From positions 1 through 64,000 of the forward strand of contig DATBNO010000029.1 of the NCBI GenBank assembly GCA_036554285.1: DNA of 64,000 nt. Direction: 5' to 3'. Position numbers and translations under genes: made by a program. Below, in pieces: positions 44,816 through 53,168 of the stretch; positions within the stretch are counted from its first letter, which is position 1; every line of letters begins with the position of its first letter. The notes below the pieces were generated by a model. That model was not told the DNA's origin. It saw nothing but the letters and a program-made list of their open reading frames with translations, and made no database searches. The stretch is from JADGGM01 sp025449955 (GTDB lineage: Bacteria; Gemmatimonadota; Gemmatimonadetes; Gemmatimonadales; Gemmatimonadaceae).

Positions 44816-46084
44816 TCACGTGTCCGGAGTGTGGGCGAAACGCTCGCCTGTGCGCTCGCCGTTCGCAAGACGCGGGACGGCGGCCGGCATCGGAAGTGTG
44901 GGCGCGCGATACGTCACCGGCAGCGCGATTCCGATGTCGAGCAGCGCACGCGACACGACCCACCCGCGCAGAAACGGGCTGTCGAATTCGTATCGCGCGC
45001 CGCGCTCCTCGCGCACGAGCCGTCCCGCATCGACGAGCGCCGCCAGCGCCTGCGACACCGCGCTGCTCGACGCGAGGCCGAAGCGCCCGGTCGTCTCGGC
45101 CGACGTGAGGCCCTCGCCGGCCACCGCGAGCGCGCGCAGCACGTTCTGCTGGTGCGGCGTGAGCTGCTGCCAGAAATCCGCGAAGGCGTCGTCGCGCTCG
45201 GCTACGCAGTCGGCGAAGGCGAGATCGGCGTCGTGCGCCTCGGCTTTCCCGGTGACGCTCGCGCGATCGAAGCAGGTACGCGCGACCTGCGTGATGTCGC
45301 GCGTGCGCGGGCCCGCGACGTCCATGATGCGCGCGCCGACGCCATCGCTAACGACGCCCGCGCCGCGCATCCGCTGCTCGATCCACGACGCGAAATAGGC
45401 CGGCTCGATGGGGCCGAAGTAGAGCACGTCGAGCATGTCGTAGAACGCGCGGCCCGGCTCGATCATGCGGCGGATGAGGTGCGGCTTGGAACCGGCGAGC
45501 ACGTAGCTCACGTAGTCGTGGCGCTGGATGACGCCGCGCAGATGCCACTCGGCGTCCTCGCCGCCGAAGCGGGCGATGTCCTGGAATTCATCCAGCACCA
45601 GCCCGATGGTCACGCCGCGGTCGCGCGCCAGGTCGTTCACCGCATCGAGGACGCTGCCTAACGTCGCCCGCTGGTCTTCGAGGTCGGCGCGGCGGAGCTG
45701 GAGCGAGACGGTGGGCAGGAGGAGTCCGGTGGCACGGTCGGCCGTGAGCGAGACCGTGGCCTGGAGGCGCATGGCGAGGTCCGCCGCCACGTTCTTCCAC
45801 CGTTTGCCTAACGCAGCCGCCGCGCCCTGGAGGATGCGGTTGGAGACGTCGGCCACGGTGGACGCCGTGGAGAGGTCGGCCACGAACGCGTGCCCGCGCT
45901 GGCGGTTCACTTGATCGACGGCCAGCGCGAGCGCGGAGCTCTTCCCCATACGGCGATACCCGTAGACGAGCAGCTTGCTCGCCGGTCGACGCAGCGCGTC
46001 GCGGATGCGCGTGAGCTCGGCCACGCGGTCGGTGAAGAATTCGCCGGTGACGAGCCCGTGGATGCGGAACGGATTCTCGGCCAT
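44816..46084 (-). CDS. Archaeal-type AAA ATPase with winged-helix domain
   Basis: 422 residues. The N-terminus FFTDRVAELTRIRDAL and Walker A GYRRMGKSSALALA (near residue 42) with Walker B GLVLDEFQDIARF match the archaeal ATPase/MNS family. A C-terminal winged helix (TPHQQNVLRALAVAGEGL ... SSSAVSQALAALVDAGRL) follows. These are thought to be nucleotide-driven switches, sometimes linked with mobile DNA or defence, with no defined substrate. The overlap with the hutI start region is nil (20 bases apart). The divergent promoter region carries a palindrome at 46125. Confidence 0.82.
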   Translation of the reverse strand: MAENPFRIHGLVTGEFFTDRVAELTRIRDALRRPASKLLVYGYRRMGKSSALALAVDQVNRQRGHAFVADLSTASTVADVSNRILQGAAAALGKRWKNVAADLAMRLQATVSLTADRATGLLLPTVSLQLRRADLEDQRATLGSVLDAVNDLARDRGVTIGLVLDEFQDIARFGGEDAEWHLRGVIQRHDYVSYVLAGSKPHLIRRMIEPGRAFYDMLDVLYFGPIEPAYFASWIEQRMRGAGVVSDGVGARIMDVAGPRTRDITQVARTCFDRASVTGKAEAHDADLAFADCVAERDDAFADFWQQLTPHQQNVLRALAVAGEGLTSAETTGRFGLASSSAVSQALAALVDAGRLVREERGARYEFDSPFLRGWVVSRALLDIGIALPVTYRAPTLPMPAAVPRLANGERTGERFAHTPDT

Positions 46085-46124
46085 GGATATCTCAGAGCAG
46101 GTGCTTTCACGAAGTGCCGTCTTA

Positions 46125-46140
46125 CTAAGCAGTTGCTTAG
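46125..46140. promoter_or_regulatory. Palindrome in the divergent promoter region
   Basis: CTAAGCA (46125-46131) and TGCTTAG (46134-46140) separated by 2 bases, in the 152-base gap between the divergent ATPase and radical SAM genes. A direct repeat TCGGTATC follows near 46189-46207. This AT-richer spot is a plausible operator; the regulator is unknown, though the winged-helix ATPase itself is a candidate. Confidence 0.4.
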
Positions 46141-46236
46141 GAAGAAGCCGCTGAGGAGCAAATCGCCCCTAGAGTGCATCTTGTCTCTTCGGTATCTATT
46201 CGGTATCATCGTTTCCCCGCAACCCCCAGCAGCCTT

Positions 46237-47346
46237 ATGCAGCAACCCGTTCTTTTTTCCGCCGCCGTCGAGCGTTCTCTCCGCCAATTGCCGGTCATTG
46301 GCGAGCAGCGCGACATCACGTACTACAGCAGTCACGCCCGGAGCATCCTCAACGGGCCCGAGATCACGGGGATGGGGTTCTGGTCGATCAACCCGTACAT
46401 CGGCTGCGCGTTCGGGTGTGCGTACTGCTATGCCCGCTACGCGCACCGTTACGTGATGGAGCGCGCCACCGACGCCGACCGTCTGACCGGCGCCGCCGAG
46501 CAGGACGTCGGCGGGGGGCGCATGCCGCCCTGGTTGGCGTTCGAGCGTCACATCTTCGTCAAACGCAACGGGCCTGAGCTGTTGGCGCGCACGCTCCGCC
46601 ACGGGAGCGACCGCTTTCGCGCGCTGGCCGAGGGCGATTGGATCGCCATCGGGACGGCCACGGATCCGTATCAGCCGGCGGAGCGCCGGTTCGCGATCAC
46701 GCGCGGCATCCTGGAGGTGTTGGCCGAGCATCCGGGGCTCCACGTCTCGATCACCACCAAGAGTCCGTTAGTCACGCGCGACGTGGACCTGCTGGCGCGC
46801 ATCGCCCGGCATTCATCGATCAGCGTGCACGTGTCGTTGATCACGGTGAACCGGGCGCTGGCGCGGCGGATCGAGCCGCGCGCGCCCACGCCGGACGCGC
46901 GGCTGCGTGCGATCGCGCGGCTCAATGAGGCGGGGGTGGCCGTGAGCGTGAACTGCATGCCGGTGCTGCCGGGCATCACCGACCATCCGCGCGATCTCGA
47001 GGCGCTGGTCGAGCGAGTGGCGGAGGCGGGCGCGTCGCACATTTCCACGGGCGCGCTGCGATTGCAGCACGAAGCGCGCAAGCGGTATCTGCCGTTCATC
47101 GCCAAGGAGTTTCCGGAGCTCGCGTCGCGCTACGCGCGCGCCTATGCGCACGCGTACATGCCGGGCGACGCGTATCGCGAGCGGTTGGCGGCGCTCATGA
47201 CCCGGCTCTGCCGCGCGCACGGCCTGCGCCGCAAAACCTACGACGGCGATGACGCCGACTCGGCCGCCGCGGCCTCCGACGCCGACGCTTCTCAGTTAGG
47301 CGCCGAGTTGGCGCCTAACGATTTGCAGCTCGCGTTGGCGCTGTGA
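46237..47346 (+). CDS. Radical SAM protein, Rv2578c/SplB-like
   Basis: 369 residues from the ATG at 46237; a longer frame to 46174 lacks support. The radical SAM cluster motif CAFGCAYCYAR lies near residue 66, with GTATDPYQPAERRFAITR and ISTGALRLQ as later landmarks of the Rv2578c family. These resemble the spore photoproduct lyase branch but have no proven reaction. Upstream of imuA by 7 bases, so it may be expressed with the SOS mutasome genes. Its last codons include the paired motif GTTAGGC/GCCTAAC (47295-47319). Confidence 0.88.
   Translation: MQQPVLFSAAVERSLRQLPVIGEQRDITYYSSHARSILNGPEITGMGFWSINPYIGCAFGCAYCYARYAHRYVMERATDADRLTGAAEQDVGGGRMPPWLAFERHIFVKRNGPELLARTLRHGSDRFRALAEGDWIAIGTATDPYQPAERRFAITRGILEVLAEHPGLHVSITTKSPLVTRDVDLLARIARHSSISVHVSLITVNRALARRIEPRAPTPDARLRAIARLNEAGVAVSVNCMPVLPGITDHPRDLEALVERVAEAGASHISTGALRLQHEARKRYLPFIAKEFPELASRYARAYAHAYMPGDAYRERLAALMTRLCRAHGLRRKTYDGDDADSAAAASDADASQLGAELAPNDLQLALAL
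47295..47319. repeat. Inverted pair of the GTTAGGC motif
   Basis: GTTAGGCGCC (47295-47304) and its exact complement GGCGCCTAAC (47310-47319) enclose GAGTT. It lies at the end of the radical SAM gene and would form a 10-bp hairpin. It is the only tightly paired copy of the motif I noticed. Confidence 0.9.
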
Positions 47347-47353
47347 GCCGGCC

Positions 47354-48211
47354 GTGACGGCAGCCGCATCGGCGCTCGTTCCGGCGGTCGCGCCGGCGTT
47401 GGCGAGCGCCGCCGAGCGCCGCCGCACCGTGGCCGAGCTGCGCAAGCTGCTGCCGAACGGCGCGTCGCCCGGCGCGGCATCGGGGCTCTCCACCGGCATC
47501 GCCGCGCTCGATGCCGCGCTGGCCACGCACGGCATTCCGCGCGGCCGCCTCACCGAGCTCCTGGGCCGCCGGGGCAGCGGGAAGACGACGCTCCTCCGCG
47601 CGCTGGTCCACGCCACCGTGCGCCGTGGGTTAGGCGTGGCCTATGTCGACGCCGCGCGCGCCCTCGCCCCGCGCGACTGGGCATCGCTCGGCACCGACGA
47701 TGGGTTCTGGGTGGTGCGGCCGCGCGATCCGGCGCGCGGCGCGTGGTGCGCCGACATCCTGCTGCGCGGCGGCGCGTTCGCGCTCGTGGTGCTTGACGGC
47801 GCGCCGCCGCTCAGTCCCCCGGTGGCCACGCGGCTCCTGCGATTGGCGCACGACACGAACACCGCGCTCGTGGTGACCGGCGTGGGCGACGCCGCGCCGG
47901 CCACGCAGCTCGCCGGCGCGCTCCGGCTTCGCCTAACCAGAACGCGGCACCGACGACGACACGCGATCGCCATCACGGTCGAGAAGGGGGGACGTCGAAC
48001 AACTGTGGAGGTCGAGTATGTCGTCAGTGTGGCGCGTCGCGTGTGTACGCATCCCGAGGTTCCCGATCGCCGCGGCGTGGAACGCCCGCGCTCGAGACGC
48101 GGCGCGCAACGCGCCGCCGAGCCTAACGCACGGCCCGTCCTCGCCCGCTCCCGTCGCGCCGCCGAGCCTCCCGAGCTCGACGAGCGGCTCCTCGGCGCCG
48201 GCGTGGGATGA
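47354..48211 (+). CDS. imuA: ImuA-like RecA-fold protein of the SOS mutasome
   Basis: 285 residues. A RecA-like ATPase core is seen: GRLTELLGRRGSGKTTLLRAL (Walker A, near residue 77), AFALVVLDGAPPL (B) and a later TNTALVVTGVG. ImuA assists ImuB and DnaE2 in error-prone repair. The frame continues beyond the ImuB start, giving an overlap of 194 bases in another frame; the last 65 residues (RRGVERPRSRRGAQRAAEP) are Arg-rich and may not be functional. Motif copies at 47639 and 47931. Confidence 0.85.
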   Translation: MTAAASALVPAVAPALASAAERRRTVAELRKLLPNGASPGAASGLSTGIAALDAALATHGIPRGRLTELLGRRGSGKTTLLRALVHATVRRGLGVAYVDAARALAPRDWASLGTDDGFWVVRPRDPARGAWCADILLRGGAFALVVLDGAPPLSPPVATRLLRLAHDTNTALVVTGVGDAAPATQLAGALRLRLTRTRHRRRHAIAITVEKGGRRTTVEVEYVVSVARRVCTHPEVPDRRGVERPRSRRGAQRAAEPNARPVLARSRRAAEPPELDERLLGAGVG

Positions 48212-49658
48212 ACAGCCGTTGGCGCTGGTGGATGGAACGCGGCTCAGCGCCGTGTCGTCGGCGGCGTCGCGGGCGCGCGTGCGGCCGGGCATGACAGTGC
48301 CCGAAGCGCGGGCGGTGTGCGCCGCGCTCGCGGTCCTTCCATGGTCTGATGATATGATCTCCGCGGAGACCACCGCCGTCACCGCCGCGCTCCTCGCCGC
48401 CAGTCCGCAGGTGACGCCGGCGGCCGGCGAGCCCGGCCTGTGGTGGGTGGGCGCCGCCGGATTCGATGCGTTAGGCGGCGAGCGCGCGCTCGCCAAGGCG
48501 CTGGCCGACGTGGGCCGGCGCTGGCACCCGCGGACGCGCGTGGCGATCGCCGGCTCGTGCGTCGCCGCGCGCGCCGCCACCTGGGCCGTGGGCGCCACCG
48601 CGGGCCCGGTGCGCATTCCGTTAGGCGGCGACGCGCGCTACCTGGTCCGCGCTCCGCTCGCGCTCATCCCCATGGATGACGAGATGCGCGACACCCTCGC
48701 CGCGCTCGGCCTCCGCGACGCCGGCGCGTTCGCCGCCCTCGAGGCGGAGGACGTCGAACGCCGCTGGGGCGACGACGGACTCGCCGCGTGGCGCCTGGCA
48801 CGCGGCGAGGACGCGCGGCGTCCCGTGCTCGCCCGCCTTGGCCCCCCGCGCACCGTGGACGCCGAGCTCGCCGCCCCCACGCCGACGATGGAACCCGTGC
48901 TGTTCCTCGCGCGCGCGGCGTTGGACACGCTCGCGTCGGCGCTCGTGGCCGATGGACGCGCCGCCGCCGTCGTCGCGATCACGCTCACGCTCGACGATGC
49001 GCGGAGCGCGCTTCCCGGCGCCGGCACGCGGGCGCACACGGTGACGCGCGAGATCCGCATCCCGCGCCCAACGGCGCGCGCCGCGCATCTGTTCGACCAC
49101 TGCCGCGCGCTGCTCGAGCGATGGCCGCTCACCGCGCCCGCCTGCGGCGTGCGCGTGTCGATCACCGCCACGGCGCCACTCGCCGGCGAGCAGGGCGACC
49201 TGCTCGCCACCGAGTGGCGCGATCCGTCGGCCATCGACGCCGCACTCGCGCGCTTGCGCGCGGAGTTAGGCGCCGATGGCGTCGTGAAACCCGTCGCGCG
49301 CGACGAGCACGCGCCGGACCGCGCCGGCGCGTGGGTGCCGGGCGATGCCGATGCCGGCGATGGCAATCCCGGCGCGACACCGGGAACCGCGAATACCGAT
49401 GCCGAGCGCAGCGCGCTCCGCTTGCTCGAGACGCCGGAGCCGGCCGTGGTCGCGTGCGACGGCGACGCCCCACGCGCCATGCGCTGGCGGGGACGCCGCA
49501 TCGCGCTCGCGCACGTGACCGGCCCCGAGCGCATGTCGGGCGACTGGTGGCGCGACGACGGCTATCGCCGCACCTACTGGCAAGGCGAAGGGGACGGCAT
49601 GGAGCTCGTGTTGTTCCGCGAGCGCGACGCGTGGTACGTGCAGGGCTGGTACGACTGA
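48018..49658 (+). CDS. imuB: ImuB, Y-family-like mutasome subunit
   Basis: 546 residues. The N-terminal fingers-palm region (WRVACVRIPRFPIAAAWNA) follows the DinB layout but lacks the paired acidic catalytic residues, as in known ImuB proteins. A long Pro/Ser-rich stretch (residues about 30-60) and the C-terminal part (RVEYTYW-like YRRTYWQGEGDGMELVLF) complete it. ImuB is a non-catalytic bridge holding ImuA, DnaE2 and the beta clamp. The stop overlaps dnaE2's ATG by one base (TGATG), so the polymerase is coupled to it. The gene overlaps imuA by 194 bases. Confidence 0.87.
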   Translation: MSSVWRVACVRIPRFPIAAAWNARARDAARNAPPSLTHGPSSPAPVAPPSLPSSTSGSSAPAWDEQPLALVDGTRLSAVSSAASRARVRPGMTVPEARAVCAALAVLPWSDDMISAETTAVTAALLAASPQVTPAAGEPGLWWVGAAGFDALGGERALAKALADVGRRWHPRTRVAIAGSCVAARAATWAVGATAGPVRIPLGGDARYLVRAPLALIPMDDEMRDTLAALGLRDAGAFAALEAEDVERRWGDDGLAAWRLARGEDARRPVLARLGPPRTVDAELAAPTPTMEPVLFLARAALDTLASALVADGRAAAVVAITLTLDDARSALPGAGTRAHTVTREIRIPRPTARAAHLFDHCRALLERWPLTAPACGVRVSITATAPLAGEQGDLLATEWRDPSAIDAALARLRAELGADGVVKPVARDEHAPDRAGAWVPGDADAGDGNPGATPGTANTDAERSALRLLETPEPAVVACDGDAPRAMRWRGRRIALAHVTGPERMSGDWWRDDGYRRTYWQGEGDGMELVLFRERDAWYVQGWYD

Positions 49659-52600
49659 TGCCGAACGCCGGGTACGTCGAGCTCCACTGCCACTCTGCCT
49701 ATTCCCTGCTCGACGGCGCATCGCACCCCGATGCACTCGTCGCCCGCGCGAAGCGGCTCGGCCTCCCCGCTCTCGCGCTCACCGACCACGACGAGTTGGG
49801 CGGTGCCGTCGCCTTCGCGCAGGCCGCCGGCGATGCCGGGTTAGGCGGCATCATCGGCGCCGAGATCACGGTTAGGCACGAGTCGCCGCCGTCCGACGCC
49901 GGCGACTCCCACCTCGTGCTGCTCGCCGAGTCGCGCGAGGGCTACGCCAACCTGTCCACGATCATCACCCGCGCGCGCATGGAGAGCGCGCGCGGACAGC
50001 CCGGCGTGTCGCTCGACCTCATCGCCGGTCACGCCGACGGCCTCTTCGCGCTCACCGGATGTCCGCGCGGCGTGGTACCGCGCCGCGTTGCGCGCGGAGA
50101 TTTCGATGGCGCGCGCGAGGCGGCGGCCACGCTGGCCGACATCTTCGCGGCCCGAGTGGCCATCGAATGCTGGGACCACGGCCTGGAGGAGGAACGCCGC
50201 GTGGTCCCGCAGCTCATGGCGATCGCGCGCGCCTTGGGCATTCCGTGGGTGGTGACCAACGACGTGCACTATGCCGAGCCCCGCGGCCGGATCGTGCACG
50301 ACGTGCTCACCGCGCTCCGCCATCAGCGCACGCTCGACACCATGGGGACGAGACTCCGGCCTAACGGAGAATGGTACCTGAAGAGCGCCCGGCAGATGGC
50401 GCGCCGCTGGCAGCAGCACCCCGACGGTCTCCGCGCCACGCTCGCTTTAGCCGAGCGCTGCGCGTTCCGGATGCACGAGCTCACGCCGACGCTCCCCGCC
50501 TTCCCGCTCCCGCCCGGCGTCACGGCCGACGAATACTTGGCTCGGTTAGTCGAGGCCGGGGCGGCGGAGCGGATACCGGGGATCGGGGAAGCGGCGGCTC
50601 CGCCGCCTGCGGGAAGCGCGCGCCAGAGGCGCGCGCCGGGAAACGGCGGCTGGCGCCGCCTCGGGGAACGGGGACTGCACGTCGAGTTCTCCTCGGGCGG
50701 AGTCGTTTCCCCAATCCCCAAGGCCGGTAGGCCGCTTCCCCAAGGCGGTGCAATCGCCGCTTCCCGGCCAGTTAGGCCACTTCCCCCAGGCGGCGGAGCC
50801 GCCACGTCCCTCTATCAGACCCAGATCGCCCACGAGCTCGACGTCATCCGCAAGCTCGGACTCGCCGGCTACTTCCTGATCGTCTGGGACATCGTCCGCT
50901 TCTCCCGCCGCGAAGGCATCCTCTGCCAGGGCCGCGGCTCCGCCGCCAACTCCGTCGTCTGCTTCTCCCTCGGCATCACCGCCGTCGACCCGGTCAAGTT
51001 AGGCCTGCTCTTCGAACGGTTCCTGAGCGAAGACCGCCAAGGCGCCCCCGACATCGACATCGATTTCGCCCACCGCGATCGCGAGCGCGTCCTCCAGTAC
51101 GTGTACGAACGCTACGGCCGCGAGCACGCCGCCATGGTGTGCGAACAGATCACGTATCGCACGAAATCCGCGATCCGCGATGCCGCGCGCGTGCTGGGGT
51201 TCTCGGTGGAACAAGCCGATGCGCTCTCGCTCCGCAGCGGCCACTTCCAGGAAGAGGAACGCCCCACGCCCCACGCCGCCACTCCCGCACCGCATGCTGC
51301 CACGCCTAACGCAGCCACCCCGCCCCGTTCCCCGTTCCCCGTTCCCCCAGGCGACGCCGTCGCCGCGTCCCTCGATCCCGCCGATCGCCGCGTCCGCGCC
51401 CTCCCGGCCATCGTCCGCGGCCTGCGCCGCATCCCGCGCCACCGCTCCATCCACGTCGGCGGCTTTGTCCTCACGAAAGAACCGCTCTCGCACATCGTTC
51501 CCATCGAGCCCGCGGCCATGGATGCCCGCACCGTCATCCAATGGGAGAAGGACGACGTCGAAGCCATGGGCCTCGTCAAGATCGACCTGTTGGGCCTGGG
51601 CATGCTCACGCTCATCCAGGACTGCCTGCTCTATATCCGCAACACGCGCGGCCACACGGTCGACCTCGCCCAACTCGACTACACCGATCAAGCGGTGTAC
51701 GACGACCTCTGCCGCGCCGACACGATCGGCATCTTCCAGGTCGAGAGCCGCGCGCAGATGAATACCCTGCCCCGGCTCAAGCCGCGGTGCTTCTACGATC
51801 TCGTCGTCGAAGTCGCGATCATCCGGCCGGGGCCGATCCAGGGTGACATGGTGCACCCGTATCTCCGGCGCCGCGCCGGCGACGAAGCAGTGACGTACCT
51901 GCATCCGTCGGTCGCGCCGATCCTCGAGCGCACGTTAGGCGTCCCGCTGTTCCAGGAGCAGGGCATGCAGGTGGCGATCGCCGCCGCCGGGTTCACACCC
52001 GGCGAGGCCGATGCCTTACGCCGCGCGATGGGACACAAGCGTAGCCACGAGCGCATGGCCGCGATCTGCGAGCGGCTCATCGAGGGCATGCGGCGCCACG
52101 GCATTCCCGAGGAGACCGCCCGCCGGATTTACAACCAGATCAACGCCTTCGCCGACTACGGATTCCCCGAGTCGCACGCCGCGAGCTTCGCGCTGCTCGT
52201 GTACGCGAGCGCGTATCTCAAACATTACTACGCGCCCGAGTTCACCGCCGCGATTCTCAATGCCCAACCGATGGGCTTCTACTCGCCCGGCACGCTGATC
52301 GAAGATGCGCGCCGCCACGGCGTGCCCATTCGCCCCGTCGACGCCGCGCGCTCGGCGTTCGATTGTACGCTGGAGCGCGACGCGGTGACGCCCACCGCGT
52401 CCCCGGCCGTGCGTCTCGGATTCCGCCTCATCAAAGGACTCGGCTCCCGGTCGCGGGACGTGTTGGACGCGGCGCTCCGCGACGGCGGCCCGTTCCAATC
52501 GATTGCCGACTTCGTTAGGCGGTCGGGATTGGACCGCCGGGCGCTCCGCGCGGTGGCCGAGTCGGGCGCGCTGGACAGCTTCGTGCCCGACGAGCCGGAC

Positions 52601-53137
52601 GCCCGCCGGCGACGCGCCGCGATCTGGCGGATGCTCGAGACGCTCCGCGGCGAGGCCGGCGCCCTGGCGCCCAACCGCCCCAAGCTCGACGTGCCGGCGA
52701 GCGTGCCGGCCATGTCGACCCTCGAGCTCACCGCCGCCGACTATCGCTTGACGGGCGTCTCGTTCCACGGCCACCCGCTCACACACCTGCGGCCGCTGCT
52801 CACGCCTAACGGAGTGCGCACGGCACGCGAGGTGCTCGCACTCCCCGACGGCTCGCGCGACGTGGCGGTGGCCGGCCTCGTGATCTGCCGCCAGCGGCCG
52901 GGCACGGCCAAGGGATTCGTCTTCCTCACGCTGGAAGACGAAACCGGTCTCGTGAACGTGGTGGTGACGCCGAAGCGGTTCGAGCGGCAGGCGCTGCTCA
53001 TCACCACGGCGCCGCTACTCCTCGTGCGCGGCACGCTGCAAGTGGAACAGCGCGTGGTCAACCTGCGCGGCGAGATGTTTCGCGCCCTGCGCATCGACGT
53101 GGGCGCCGAGGGCATCCGCCCCCACGACTTTCGTTAG
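49658..53137 (+). CDS. dnaE2: Error-prone DNA polymerase DnaE2
   Basis: 1159 residues, about 100 longer than usual for DnaE2. The PHP domain starts it (VELHCHSAYSLLDGAS, ALTDHDELGG). The polymerase core has GYFLIVWDIVRF, RGSAANSVVCFSLGIT, the catalytic APDIDIDF and VKIDLLGLGML, then YGFPESHAASFALLVYASAY, and an OB-fold region at the end. Two segments not found in the family interrupt it (residues about 304-385 and 535-567) and correspond to palindromic repeats. All catalytic residues remain, so it may still work. The stop codon TAG lies inside GTTAGGC. It completes the imuA-imuB-dnaE2 cassette, normally LexA-regulated. Confidence 0.93.
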   Translation: MPNAGYVELHCHSAYSLLDGASHPDALVARAKRLGLPALALTDHDELGGAVAFAQAAGDAGLGGIIGAEITVRHESPPSDAGDSHLVLLAESREGYANLSTIITRARMESARGQPGVSLDLIAGHADGLFALTGCPRGVVPRRVARGDFDGAREAAATLADIFAARVAIECWDHGLEEERRVVPQLMAIARALGIPWVVTNDVHYAEPRGRIVHDVLTALRHQRTLDTMGTRLRPNGEWYLKSARQMARRWQQHPDGLRATLALAERCAFRMHELTPTLPAFPLPPGVTADEYLARLVEAGAAERIPGIGEAAAPPPAGSARQRRAPGNGGWRRLGERGLHVEFSSGGVVSPIPKAGRPLPQGGAIAASRPVRPLPPGGGAATSLYQTQIAHELDVIRKLGLAGYFLIVWDIVRFSRREGILCQGRGSAANSVVCFSLGITAVDPVKLGLLFERFLSEDRQGAPDIDIDFAHRDRERVLQYVYERYGREHAAMVCEQITYRTKSAIRDAARVLGFSVEQADALSLRSGHFQEEERPTPHAATPAPHAATPNAATPPRSPFPVPPGDAVAASLDPADRRVRALPAIVRGLRRIPRHRSIHVGGFVLTKEPLSHIVPIEPAAMDARTVIQWEKDDVEAMGLVKIDLLGLGMLTLIQDCLLYIRNTRGHTVDLAQLDYTDQAVYDDLCRADTIGIFQVESRAQMNTLPRLKPRCFYDLVVEVAIIRPGPIQGDMVHPYLRRRAGDEAVTYLHPSVAPILERTLGVPLFQEQGMQVAIAAAGFTPGEADALRRAMGHKRSHERMAAICERLIEGMRRHGIPEETARRIYNQINAFADYGFPESHAASFALLVYASAYLKHYYAPEFTAAILNAQPMGFYSPGTLIEDARRHGVPIRPVDAARSAFDCTLERDAVTPTASPAVRLGFRLIKGLGSRSRDVLDAALRDGGPFQSIADFVRRSGLDRRALRAVAESGALDSFVPDEPDARRRRAAIWRMLETLRGEAGALAPNRPKLDVPASVPAMSTLELTAADYRLTGVSFHGHPLTHLRPLLTPNGVRTAREVLALPDGSRDVAVAGLVICRQRPGTAKGFVFLTLEDETGLVNVVVTPKRFERQALLITTAPLLLVRGTLQVEQRVVNLRGEMFRALRIDVGAEGIRPHDFR
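50569..50811 (+). repeat. In-frame palindromic repeat insert in dnaE2, site 1
   Basis: Several copies of a GC-rich palindrome lie here: the opening GGGAAGCGGCGGCTCCGCCG at 50576, and the inverse CTTCCCCCAGGCGGCGGAGC near 50781. The same unit (GGAAGCGGCGGCTAACGCCG) occurs between convergent genes at 15608. The inserted residues are low in similarity to other DnaE2 (GIGEAAAPPPAGSARQRRA and so on) and the frame is kept throughout. Confidence 0.82.
51262..51356 (+). repeat. In-frame repeat insert in dnaE2, site 2
   Basis: A second low-complexity segment with CCCCACGCCCCACGCCGCC and a short array of CGTTCCCC units, ending in GTTCCCCCAGGCGACGCCG, which resembles the site-1 unit. It encodes a Pro/Ala/His-rich loop (TPHAATPAPHAATPNAATP) with no counterpart in the family and contains a motif copy at 51304. 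Confidence 0.7.
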
Positions 53138-53168
53138 GCTTGGGGCCGGCGGGCGCCGGCCCGGGCGA

